Shown here in pieces: positions 55,220-63,570 of a stretch of 64,000 bases of DNA. Each line of letters opens with the position of its first letter. The stretch's first letter is position 1. Source of the DNA: Methanobacterium alkalithermotolerans. Its GTDB lineage: Archaea; Methanobacteriota; Methanobacteria; Methanobacteriales; Methanobacteriaceae. Position numbers and translations under genes: made by a program. Location: the NCBI RefSeq assembly GCF_018141185.1, contig NZ_CP058560.1, positions 682,001 to 746,000 of the forward strand, read 5' to 3'. Under the pieces are notes generated by a model. It was not told the DNA's origin. It saw only the letters and a program-made list of their open reading frames with translations, and did not search any database.

Positions 55220-55237
55220 ATCACCGTTTACGGTGAT
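55220..55237. terminator. Perfect inverted repeat after beta-RFAP synthase
   Basis: ATCACCGT-TT-ACGGTGAT is a perfect eight-base-pair palindrome with two central bases, 20 bases after the leftward mptG stop. Read leftward it is followed by AATTTTATATATCTTTTT, so a terminator is the simplest reading. The GC-containing arms and short loop also suit an operator for the downstream hacB-like gene, whose start is 200 bases away. Confidence 0.5.
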
Positions 55238-55257
55238 TAGAATTTCTAAAGAGTATA

Positions 55258-56247
55258 TTATACCATGCGCGAACCAGTATTTTGAGGTTGGGTAACTACA
55301 ATATGGCAATTCATATCCTCAGTAGCATCCTCAATCACTTTAATTATTTCTCCAGGATTATTATCAGTAATAGCATAAGTAGTAGGCCCAAAAGAGCTCA
55401 TACCAGCACCAGCAGCACCAGCTTCCAGCATAGATTCAATAATTTCACTGATTAAGTTAGGCTGAAGTTTTCTTTCAATCTTTTTAAAGCCAATGTTCTG
55501 GATAGCATTTATAGCTTCTCCAAAATCATCCAGATCATGTTCCAAAACAGCAGGCATCATCTTCATCAGGATGATATGGGAAAGAGTTTCAACTTCCCTC
55601 AGAGGAATGGGGCAATAATTTTGAAAAATATTGACTTCTTTAGAACCTGAAACCCATTCTTTAGTATCAGGTATGGCCAGAACCAATTTCCAATCTTGGG
55701 GAAAATCATAACGTGCAATTAATGGTGGAGGTGATGCATTGGATGCTGAAGAAGGGAGAAAACCTGTTTTTTCTTTTATCTTATGGCCTCCATCCACAAT
55801 AAACCCCCCATGACTAAAGGCACCAACCCCAATACCGGATGTGCCTCCCCGGCCCACCACCTGACCCATTTTATTAGTTTCCAATTCCAGTTGATGGAGT
55901 TCGGTTATTAATTTAGCAGTGGCCAGAGATATTTGGGTACCTGATCCTAGTCCAGAATGGGCCGGATATGTTTTTAATACAGTAAAAACAAAACCACCAT
56001 CAAGATTAAAGTATTGAATAGTATTTGAGGCAGCTTTTATAATCTTTTGAGTGTATTCCTCCATCAATTTTGAATCCAGATTTTTAGAATCCTCAAAATT
56101 TACCTGGATACCCTGATCTATCATTTGAGCTTTGATGACTAATTGGGGGTCTTTGATGGTGATTCCCACCCCACCATCCATTCTACCCCGGGATCCATTT
56201 AAATCAATTAGAGTTAAATGTAGTCGGGAATGAGTTTCAATAATCAA
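55258..56247 (-). CDS. mptG: Beta-ribofuranosylaminobenzene 5'-phosphate synthase
   Basis: This enzyme joins PRPP and 4-hydroxybenzoate (or p-aminobenzoate) with loss of CO2, the first committed step that makes methanopterin differ from folate. The 329 residues belong to the GHMP superfamily in fold: ETHSRLHLTLIDLNGSRGRM at the N-terminus, YPAHSGLGSGTQISLATAK, GRGGTSGIGVGAFSHGGFI and GAAGAGMSSFGPTTYAI. The start is TTG at 56245-56247. It follows a radical SAM gene by 18 bases, so both are on one transcript. Confidence 0.95.
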   Translation of the reverse strand: MIIETHSRLHLTLIDLNGSRGRMDGGVGITIKDPQLVIKAQMIDQGIQVNFEDSKNLDSKLMEEYTQKIIKAASNTIQYFNLDGGFVFTVLKTYPAHSGLGSGTQISLATAKLITELHQLELETNKMGQVVGRGGTSGIGVGAFSHGGFIVDGGHKIKEKTGFLPSSASNASPPPLIARYDFPQDWKLVLAIPDTKEWVSGSKEVNIFQNYCPIPLREVETLSHIILMKMMPAVLEHDLDDFGEAINAIQNIGFKKIERKLQPNLISEIIESMLEAGAAGAGMSSFGPTTYAITDNNPGEIIKVIEDATEDMNCHIVVTQPQNTGSRMV

Positions 56248-56265
56248 TTAAACAACCATGATAAT

Positions 56266-57744
56266 TTAATTATCCTTTAAGGGGATAGAAAATTCCTTTT
56301 CAACCTCTTGTCGATAAATGGAATTCATTGTGCAGAAGGGTATGATGCGTCCATCAGGTAATGCATAGTGAATAACACATCTTTTTACACGATCTTCATC
56401 AAAATTCCAGGGATCCATAAAGTGCATACAAGAAATTAAGAGAGTTTTATGATGGAAATCGCCTAAAGATTTGTAAGATCTGTCTTTAAAAACAGACGTC
56501 AGAATGTTTTTAATATCCACTGATTCCGGGGCCTCACTACGATCAATGGTACGGGGTAACTCCAGGGTAGCCCTGGCTACAGATTTTGCTTTACCTGTAA
56601 TTCCCCCATTTTTAATATCCCCGGTGCTTTTTTCCAGAAGTTCAAAGAACCTGTCCACATCCACAAAACGAGTTATAGGGATTATATCACCATTATCAAT
56701 GAAAATGTAGGTTGCTGTACCGCAGTGCTGGTGGCAGGTAAAGGTAACCTGGGGTTCATCCTCCAGAACCTGTACAAATTCAGATATGGAATGTACCGAA
56801 GAAGCAGGATAGAAATCATCCAGGGCAATTTTAGAGTTAGTCTGTTTTTCAACCATTTTCTGAAAATCAGGTATGGTCACTCTCTGGGCCTCTACCTGAT
56901 CCGCAGGAGTTCTTCCTGCAAACGAAACAGGCTGGAAATTAACACCACGAATAATATCCAGGTTATCCACTGCAAAACGAATAATATCCCCTATTTGATT
57001 ATCATTTATCCCTTTTACTATGGTAGGAACTAAAACTATACCTAAATTAGCTTTTCGACAATTTTCAATGGCATCAATTTTAAAAGGCAGTAAATTTTTT
57101 CCCCGATTATTTATATAGGGTTCTTCAGTTATTCCATCAAATTGAAGATAAATTGTATTTAATCCTGCTTCTTTTAAATCTTTGGCCAGTTCAGGTCTCT
57201 TAGCCAGTCTGATACCATTAGTTGCAATTTGAGTATGGCTGAATCCTTCTTCCTTGGCCAGCTTTATCAAATCCACAATATCCTTTCGTATGGTGGGTTC
57301 TCCTCCAGCATACTGAATAGCCGGAGTAGGGACTGGCTTATTACTTCTCAAATTCCGGAGCATCTGCCTTATTTCTTCATAAGTGGGTTCGTATAAATAT
57401 TTAGAAACCGCTGCATTGGCAAAGCAAACCGGACATTTTAAATTACATCTATTGGTAACATCAATAAGGCCTAAAATAGTATGACTTTCATGATCAGGGC
57501 AGATACCACAATCCATCGGACAGTTTTTGTCAATGTCGGTATGAGGATTTTTTAAGCCTTTACCCACATAATCACAATCTTCAGCTTTCCTGTAAATATC
57601 ACTATCGCTCCAATAAACATTGTTAAAAGAACCATGTTCCGGGCATTCTTTTTTTATCATGACCTTGCCCTGTTCCTCATAAACTTCTGCATCCAGTGGT
57701 TTTAAGCATTCAGGACAGAGACTTTTTGTCTTTTTGATAACCAT
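56266..57744 (-). CDS. Radical SAM protein, MJ0619/Tes-like
   Basis: A radical SAM enzyme of 492 residues with an N-terminal Cys region (LCPECLKPLD, ECPEHGSF, NCPMDCGICPDH) that should bind extra clusters. The radical SAM motif is VTNRCNLKCPVCFANA near residue 99-114, followed by YAGGEPTIRKD; more Cys come in TFTCHQHCGTATYIF and ISCMHFMDPW with CVIHYALPDGRIIPFC. Relatives are tetraether lipid synthase (Tes) and M. jannaschii MJ0619, once reported to methylate methanopterin. Pairing with mptG 18 bases downstream favours the methanopterin role; carS on the other side leaves the lipid role open. GGGTGA fixes the ATG at 57744. Confidence 0.85.
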   Translation of the reverse strand: MVIKKTKSLCPECLKPLDAEVYEEQGKVMIKKECPEHGSFNNVYWSDSDIYRKAEDCDYVGKGLKNPHTDIDKNCPMDCGICPDHESHTILGLIDVTNRCNLKCPVCFANAAVSKYLYEPTYEEIRQMLRNLRSNKPVPTPAIQYAGGEPTIRKDIVDLIKLAKEEGFSHTQIATNGIRLAKRPELAKDLKEAGLNTIYLQFDGITEEPYINNRGKNLLPFKIDAIENCRKANLGIVLVPTIVKGINDNQIGDIIRFAVDNLDIIRGVNFQPVSFAGRTPADQVEAQRVTIPDFQKMVEKQTNSKIALDDFYPASSVHSISEFVQVLEDEPQVTFTCHQHCGTATYIFIDNGDIIPITRFVDVDRFFELLEKSTGDIKNGGITGKAKSVARATLELPRTIDRSEAPESVDIKNILTSVFKDRSYKSLGDFHHKTLLISCMHFMDPWNFDEDRVKRCVIHYALPDGRIIPFCTMNSIYRQEVEKEFSIPLKDN

Positions 57745-57856
57745 AATTTCACCCAAATATATTTAATATAAAATTATAAATCATATAAATCAATTTTATT
57801 CATCGTTGTAACATGGAAATAATTTCATCGATTTCGTCGATTTCCGGAGGTAAATA

Positions 57857-58375
57857 ATGAATCCAGATATAATCAATATTTTGAATATGATTGCCTATGT
57901 AATATACTTTATGCTGCCTGCTTATCTAGCAAATGTCAGTGCATTAACCTTTGGCGGTGGGGTTCCCCTTGACTTTGGACATGATTTTAGAGATGGTAGG
58001 AGAATATTAGGTGATGGTGTAACCTGGAGAGGAACCATTATAGGTACATTAATTGGAACTTTAATTGGTCTTATACAGGGAATAATTTCAGGAAATATTC
58101 TGCAGGGCCTGCTTTTAGGATTTACTTTAGGAGCCGGAGCGTTATTAGGAGATGCAGCAGGTAGTTTTATTAAGCGCCGGTTAAATATTAGTCGCGGAAG
58201 GCCCGCTCCGATATTAGATCAGTTAGATTTTGTGGTAGGTGCTTTGTTATTATCTTCTTTAATTGTGCCCCTGGAACCAGTTTTAATACTTTTAGTACTC
58301 TTAATTACCATCATACTCCATCTTTCTGCCAATATACTGGCCTATAGTATGGGGATTAAAGAGGTATGGTATTAA
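57857..58375 (+). CDS. carS: CDP-archaeol synthase
   Basis: CarS transfers CTP to unsaturated archaetidic acid, activating the lipid for headgroup attachment. The 172-residue membrane protein has about five helices and the family motifs YLANVSALTFGGGVPLDFGH, GRRILGDGVTWRGTIIG and LLGDAAGSFIKRRLNISRGR, then PAPILDQLDFVVGALL. GGAGGT lies seven bases before the ATG. It is divergent from the radical SAM gene across 112 bases and stands alone. Confidence 0.95.
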   Translation: MNPDIINILNMIAYVIYFMLPAYLANVSALTFGGGVPLDFGHDFRDGRRILGDGVTWRGTIIGTLIGTLIGLIQGIISGNILQGLLLGFTLGAGALLGDAAGSFIKRRLNISRGRPAPILDQLDFVVGALLLSSLIVPLEPVLILLVLLITIILHLSANILAYSMGIKEVWY

Positions 58376-58505
58376 AATTTATATTAATTTGAATAATTAA
58401 ATTTCATTTTAAACAAAAAATCTTTTTAAACATAATTTCTTTTTATTAGGAATGAATCCAGATTTATTGATTTTAAGTGAATAATCATCCCTAGAAAAGC
58501 ACTAA

Positions 58506-59546
58506 TCAAGAGGAAGTGAAATCCTGATCCTGTAAGAACTCCTCCATCATCAGAGCCGTTCCCACTGCAGGTGCAACCACACATTCCTCTGGAGTTAGAA
58601 ATTCATCCATGGTTACTACATTCATCCGGGCCATTTGTGCTGCTGGAGATGCCAGAACATCCATTCCCAGGCCCGTGGCAACCACCCTCTCCATAAATTC
58701 TATATCGCCTACTTCTTGTATGGCTTCTGCTATATTTGACGTCTGTTTATGGTGTAAATATGCGCATATGGAAATTATATCAGATTTAGACAAAATATCC
58801 AGATCTCCACAAAGTATTCGTGCAATACGTCTCATAGAATCTTCACTGGTTTTTCCCGCCCGATCAGGAGTATCACAGATGTAATCTTTGGGATTTATAT
58901 TCCCCAGCACGTTATGTACATCAGCTGAAATGGCAAAAAGTTCAGAAGAAACCCGAAACCATCCCTCATCCAGAGGTACTTTATCTGTAATTGTTGCCAC
59001 ATTGCTCCGCAGGGTTCCAGTATAAACCAGTTCACCTGTTCCCAGTCTTTCCAGGTCAGATCTACCCTTAGCACATTCTGAACCATTTTTAATAGGTATT
59101 ATGTCAGTAGTGGTACTTCCTACATCCACCATTATACAATCAGAATCCATTATAGCTGCTATCTGTGAAGTAGCAATCCAATTAGCAGCAGCTACTTTCA
59201 AAGGATCTTTAAATACCTGGGAAGGCTTCAGAATACCTTCCAGTCCTACAAAACCCAGAGGTACTGAAAAAGTGTTTTTTACCTTTTTTAATATATCCAG
59301 TACTCCCTCACGTTTCGTCTGATAAGCATCCACCAGTTCGGCAGTCATGCAAACTCCCACAGCGTCGATATCATTTAATTCGTCCCCTAGAAGTTTAAGA
59401 AGGGAATGACTCAATTCGTCTTTTTTTTCCCACATAGGGAGGTAGCAGTAATCCACATGGATATTTCCCATGTCCCCGTCAGTATCAAAATCTATTATGG
59501 CCAGGTCAGTATTGGCTCCACCTATGTCAAATCCTGCAATCTTCAT
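58506..59546 (-). CDS. mfnF: Methanofuran biosynthesis protein MfnF
   Basis: MfnF joins the phosphorylated aminomethylfuran to gamma-glutamyltyramine, releasing pyrophosphate, to build the APMF-Glu core of methanofuran. The 346 residues have the ASKHA/hydantoinase-like fold: GFDIGGANTDLAIIDFD at the N-terminus, GVCMTAELVDAYQTKREGV, IMVDVGSTTTDIIPI and ERLGTGELVYTGTLRS. GGTGAA precedes the ATG. Downstream (leftward) genes begin after 130 bases on its upstream side: mfnD ends at 59682 and feeds the same pathway, so the pair is functionally linked even though the gap allows separate promoters. Confidence 0.9.
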   Translation of the reverse strand: MKIAGFDIGGANTDLAIIDFDTDGDMGNIHVDYCYLPMWEKKDELSHSLLKLLGDELNDIDAVGVCMTAELVDAYQTKREGVLDILKKVKNTFSVPLGFVGLEGILKPSQVFKDPLKVAAANWIATSQIAAIMDSDCIMVDVGSTTTDIIPIKNGSECAKGRSDLERLGTGELVYTGTLRSNVATITDKVPLDEGWFRVSSELFAISADVHNVLGNINPKDYICDTPDRAGKTSEDSMRRIARILCGDLDILSKSDIISICAYLHHKQTSNIAEAIQEVGDIEFMERVVATGLGMDVLASPAAQMARMNVVTMDEFLTPEECVVAPAVGTALMMEEFLQDQDFTSS

Positions 59547-59681
59547 TATTTCACCGATTGTGATATTTAATTATAATATGTTTATTTTAAATCCCAGTTA
59601 TTGAATTTGTCATGTGAATCACGAAATATCATAATTTTCCTGAATCATCTCTTAATAAAAAGTTAGAAGTTTTACCAAAAA

Positions 59682-60716
59682 TCATTTTTGATTTGTAATA
59701 ATCAGATTATTGCCACTTTTTTCTAAAAATATCTTTCCTTTACAATTTAAATCTTCAGGGAGTATTCCTTTTACTGCATCAAGTATAGCATGCCCCATAT
59801 TAACGGAAGATAACTTTCTAATAGCCACAAAAGGAGTAGTTAATCTGGAATTGATTTCCAGTATATGCACCTGATTATTTAAAATCAAATCAACACCCAC
59901 ATATCCTTTAAGGCCATCCACAGACTCAACAGCTTTTTTAGCAACTTCTAAAGCTTCTTTAGCAAGTTCATGGTCCCAGGGAACTTCCGCGCCATGATAT
60001 TCCATTCCGTTTCCAATGAATTCTATTTTTTGCCGATTTAAAGTCAGAGGAAGTGCTTTATCCCCGGTGGATAATAGACTCACACTGCAGGATTCCCCTT
60101 CTACAAAGTCCTGTAATAGAGCATAAGGTAAAAAAGTATTCAATGATTCAACAGCCTTTTTTAAATCTTCAAAGGAGTGAACAATCTTAATTCCCTGGCA
60201 GGCCACCCCATCAGCGGGTTTAAAGACCATTTTTTTGTTTTTAATTAGTAGAGCATATTTTTCCTGATTTTCAGGGCATTTAAAGTCTTCCAGGATTATT
60301 TTATAAGTATTTATAACTGGAACATGTTTTTTGAGTATAGAATATGTTTTAAGTTTATCAGAACAATTCAAAACTGCCTGGGAAGTTGAACCATAAACCT
60401 GAACTCCCCGCTCTTCCATAATTAGGGTTAGTTCATATAATTCCATGTCTTCTTCTGCAGCAACAAAAAGACAGCCATCATATGCACTGATATTTTTGGT
60501 TATCCATTGCCTTAAATCTTCTTTTAAGATTATTGGTTGGGCGGATTTCCATTTTTCAAGGTATTCCGGGCTTAAAAATTTTTCAGATATGAGATAATGT
60601 ATTTTAAAGTCTTGAAAATCTTCTAGCAGACCTTCCAGCATGGCCTGGCCTTCTGCCAAAAGTGAAGGATCATTGAAACCAGAGGCGGTAGCATATTCAA
60701 AAATCAATAAATTCAA
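59682..60716 (-). CDS. mfnD: Tyramine-L-glutamate ligase
   Basis: MfnD uses ATP to attach the first glutamate to tyramine in methanofuran synthesis. The 344-residue protein is an ATP-grasp ligase: MNLLIFEYATASGFNDPSLL, NCSDKLKTYSILKKHVPV, ALLQDFVEGESCSVSLLSTG and the metal-binding end VGVDLILNNQVHILEINSRL. The start is TTG; it overlaps the wecC stop in a TTGA arrangement, with AGGTAG just upstream inside wecC. That overlap couples a cofactor gene to a nucleotide-sugar gene. Confidence 0.9.
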   Translation of the reverse strand: MNLLIFEYATASGFNDPSLLAEGQAMLEGLLEDFQDFKIHYLISEKFLSPEYLEKWKSAQPIILKEDLRQWITKNISAYDGCLFVAAEEDMELYELTLIMEERGVQVYGSTSQAVLNCSDKLKTYSILKKHVPVINTYKIILEDFKCPENQEKYALLIKNKKMVFKPADGVACQGIKIVHSFEDLKKAVESLNTFLPYALLQDFVEGESCSVSLLSTGDKALPLTLNRQKIEFIGNGMEYHGAEVPWDHELAKEALEVAKKAVESVDGLKGYVGVDLILNNQVHILEINSRLTTPFVAIRKLSSVNMGHAILDAVKGILPEDLNCKGKIFLEKSGNNLIITNQK

Positions 60717-62014
60717 GGTCTACCTACTCCCTTAAAAATAACTCCATTTTTTTTAAATTCTGCCGGGTCCAGTATAGGGCGTGTGCAGATTAAAATTGAG
60801 TTTTTAATCATTTCAGGAGTAATTTGACGGTAGATATCGTGGTCTGTCATTAAAACCACACAATCACAGTTCAAAGCGTCTTCAAAAGCAACACTTACTC
60901 CTCCCATATTTTTTATGGTATTCTCTTCAACAAAGGGATCATGTACCAGAACCTCCGCTCCTTTCTGGATTATATCCCTTATAAACGGTTCAGCTGGAGT
61001 TTCTCTAGCATCTGCCACATTGCCTTTATAAGCCACCCCCAGCAGACCTACTTTTGAATCTATTAAACGTTTTCCACATGCTTCCAGGGATTCTTTTACC
61101 AGTCCCGCCACATGATGAGGCATGAATTCATTTATTTCCCGGGCAGTTTCAATTAGTCGGGCAGGATAACGGCCTTCTTTTGCCATTTCCACAATGAAAT
61201 AAGGGTCAATAGAAAGACAGTGCCCACCAACCCCCGGACCAGGATTATGTATATTAACCCGGGGGTGATAATTTGCAGCATTTATAGCGTGGATAGCATC
61301 AATGCCCAGTGATTCACATACTAGGGCCAGTTCATTGGCCAGTGCAATATTGGTATCCCGGTAAGTATTTTCCATGAGCTTAACCATTTCGGCTGTTACC
61401 AGATTTTCAACAGTTATAACCTCTCCCTTAGTAATTTTACCATATAATGCTGCTGCTTTTTTTGCACTCTTCTGATCTACTCCCCCAATAACCCGGGCAT
61501 TATGAGTCATTTCATATAAAGTGTTTTGAGGTAATGCCCTTTCAGGAGTATAAGCCACCCCAAAATCTTTGGAAGCCTTAAGACCACTTTTTTCTAATAA
61601 GGGAATTATGATATTTTGACAGGTATGGGGAGGGATAGTGCTTTCAATAATTACCAGATCATCCTTATTTAAAACTTTAGCTATGCTTTCACAGGCAGAA
61701 ATAACTGCTGAAAGATCTGAGCATTTATTTTCATCAACAGGGGTAGGAACTACCACTATCATCACATTAGAATCTTTTACTAAGGTAGAAATACCATTAT
61801 CTGCACTTAAAAGGCCTTTTTTAACTACATTCTCTACCAGTTCATCGAGTCCAGGTTCCATAATTGGTGATTTCCCATCGTTGACCATGGAAACTGTTTC
61901 TGAGTTTATATCAATTCCCACCACTTTATATCCGTTATCAGCGAATAATGCAGCAGTTGGTAGTCCCATATGGCCTAAACCAAATAATGCGATTCTGATT
62001 TTTTCTTCAGTCAT
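60713..62014 (-). CDS. wecC: UDP-N-acetyl-D-mannosamine dehydrogenase
   Basis: This enzyme oxidises UDP-ManNAc to UDP-ManNAcA, a sugar of archaeal glycans. The 433 residues show the NAD-binding GLGHMGLPTAALFADNGYKV, VVPTPVDENKCSDLSAV, ENTYRDTNIALANELALV and the catalytic Cys in GPGVGGHCLSIDPYF. The C-terminal domain has LLGVAYKGNVADARETPA. AGGGGAA precedes the ATG. wecB, encoding the previous step, lies upstream with a 197-base gap; mfnD overlaps its end by four bases. Related UDP-sugar dehydrogenases are possible, but the wecB neighbour supports this one. Confidence 0.92.
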   Translation of the reverse strand: MTEEKIRIALFGLGHMGLPTAALFADNGYKVVGIDINSETVSMVNDGKSPIMEPGLDELVENVVKKGLLSADNGISTLVKDSNVMIVVVPTPVDENKCSDLSAVISACESIAKVLNKDDLVIIESTIPPHTCQNIIIPLLEKSGLKASKDFGVAYTPERALPQNTLYEMTHNARVIGGVDQKSAKKAAALYGKITKGEVITVENLVTAEMVKLMENTYRDTNIALANELALVCESLGIDAIHAINAANYHPRVNIHNPGPGVGGHCLSIDPYFIVEMAKEGRYPARLIETAREINEFMPHHVAGLVKESLEACGKRLIDSKVGLLGVAYKGNVADARETPAEPFIRDIIQKGAEVLVHDPFVEENTIKNMGGVSVAFEDALNCDCVVLMTDHDIYRQITPEMIKNSILICTRPILDPAEFKKNGVIFKGVGRP

Positions 62015-62207
62015 TTTTTCCCCTATTTTTATAAATTAATCACTACTTTAATGATTATACTGAGGGTGGATTAAGTCCACATAGTTTAAATGAAATATTA
62101 TCAGATTTTTATTCACCTGATGATTATTAAACATCTGAAATTATCTATCTTCTACAGATAAAATCTAAAATCTAATTTTTCTTTCTTAAGTTAAGAGTAA
62201 CCTTGAT

Positions 62208-63512
62208 TTATAAATATTCATCAAATAAAACCAATTTATTATATAAATTTAACTCCGGGTAAGGAAACTTTGGTTCCCCCTTATCATAAATTAACCTCAA
62301 AAGGGCATTTCTGGATTTTTCAAATTCTAAAACCGTTATTTTTTCATTAATAACTTCTGATTTACGGTTAAATGAACCCATTATATCTTCAGGTGGTTTA
62401 ATAGTAAGGTTACCCTCATGAAATTCCTTTAAAGTAACATCCAATATTTTTTGAGATGATTTTCCATCACCATATGGATTAGGAGCATTTTTCATTTTAT
62501 TCCGGGCTTCTTTATCTCTATTGATTTTTCGGGCTGCTTTTATAATTTTTTCCTTTTGAGCACCTACCAGGATGTTTCCCCCGGCATGAACTGTCTCCGG
62601 ACGTTCAGTATTATATCTTAATGTTAAGCAGGGAACATCGAGAGTGATGGCTTCTTCCTGAAGTCCGCCTGAATCTGTAAGAATTATGTGGGACTTACTT
62701 AACAATAAAAGGAAATCCAGATAACCTGCTGGTTTAATTAGTTTTATGTGAGGAGTATTCATTAACCGGGAATAAAGGCCGAATTTTTCCAAATTTTTAC
62801 GGGTTCGAGGATGTATAGGGAAAATAATTGTAAATTCATTCAGTTCTATCAAAGCCTGTACAATACTGTTTAATCTTTCAAAATCATCCACATTTTCTGC
62901 CCGGTGCATGGTAAGAGTAAGGACATTTTCTGCTTCAGGAATAAGAGAATCCTTGCTTTTTTTTTCAGCAATTTTTAAGTTACGTAAACAGGCATCAACC
63001 ACAGTATTGCCGGTTATAAATATTTTTTTGGGATTTATACCCTCTGAAATAAGATTTATAGCAGATTCTTCTGTGGGAACATAATAAATTTCTGAACAAA
63101 CATCCGCCACCATCCGGTTAATTTCTTCAGGCATAGTTTTATCAAAAGATCTTAAACCTGCTTCCACATGTCCTACTGGAATATGTAGTTTAGATGCCAC
63201 CAGAGAACCAGAAAGAACCGCGTTTGTATCTCCCTGAACCATTACCAGGTCTGGTTTTTCTTCTTTTAAAACTTTTTCAATACCTTTCATCATTTCAGAA
63301 GTCTGTTCTGCATGAGAACCAGATCCTACTCCAATGTTAAAGTGAGGCTCTGGCAATTCCAGATCTAAAAAGAATTGATTTGACATTTCATGATCATAGT
63401 GTTGACCGGTATGTATCATGGAGAATTCTATATTTCTTTTTTTAATTTCGTCAATGACCGGAGCCATTTTAATTATTTCTGGCCGGGTCCCAATTATGAT
63501 GGCGATTTTCAT
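62208..63512 (-). CDS. wecB: UDP-N-acetylglucosamine 2-epimerase
   Basis: WecB turns UDP-GlcNAc into UDP-ManNAc, the substrate of the wecC product. The family core is clear: IIGTRPEIIKMAPVIDEI, HTGQHYDHEMSNQFF, VQGDTNAVLSGSLVAS, GHVEAGLRSFDKTMPEE, TMHRAENVDD, DSGGLQEEAITLDVPCL and RYNTERPETVHAGGN. The core ends at about residue 365 (NPYGDGKSSQKILD). About 65 further residues follow, ending in LNLYNKLVLFDEYL, which ordinary WecB proteins lack. The ATG at 63512 is preferred; a TTG nine bases upstream is open. It lies 58 bases after the DUF460-like gene. Confidence 0.92.
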   Translation of the reverse strand: MKIAIIIGTRPEIIKMAPVIDEIKKRNIEFSMIHTGQHYDHEMSNQFFLDLELPEPHFNIGVGSGSHAEQTSEMMKGIEKVLKEEKPDLVMVQGDTNAVLSGSLVASKLHIPVGHVEAGLRSFDKTMPEEINRMVADVCSEIYYVPTEESAINLISEGINPKKIFITGNTVVDACLRNLKIAEKKSKDSLIPEAENVLTLTMHRAENVDDFERLNSIVQALIELNEFTIIFPIHPRTRKNLEKFGLYSRLMNTPHIKLIKPAGYLDFLLLLSKSHIILTDSGGLQEEAITLDVPCLTLRYNTERPETVHAGGNILVGAQKEKIIKAARKINRDKEARNKMKNAPNPYGDGKSSQKILDVTLKEFHEGNLTIKPPEDIMGSFNRKSEVINEKITVLEFEKSRNALLRLIYDKGEPKFPYPELNLYNKLVLFDEYL

Positions 63513-63570
63513 GATAATCAACTTTTTTTGATAAATAAATTATAATAAGTAAATAATAGATTAAAAATTA

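Noticed and set aside
57825..57856. Short tandem TCGATTTC words before carS
   Set aside because: Two copies of nine bases in front of a normal ribosome site; no sign of function.
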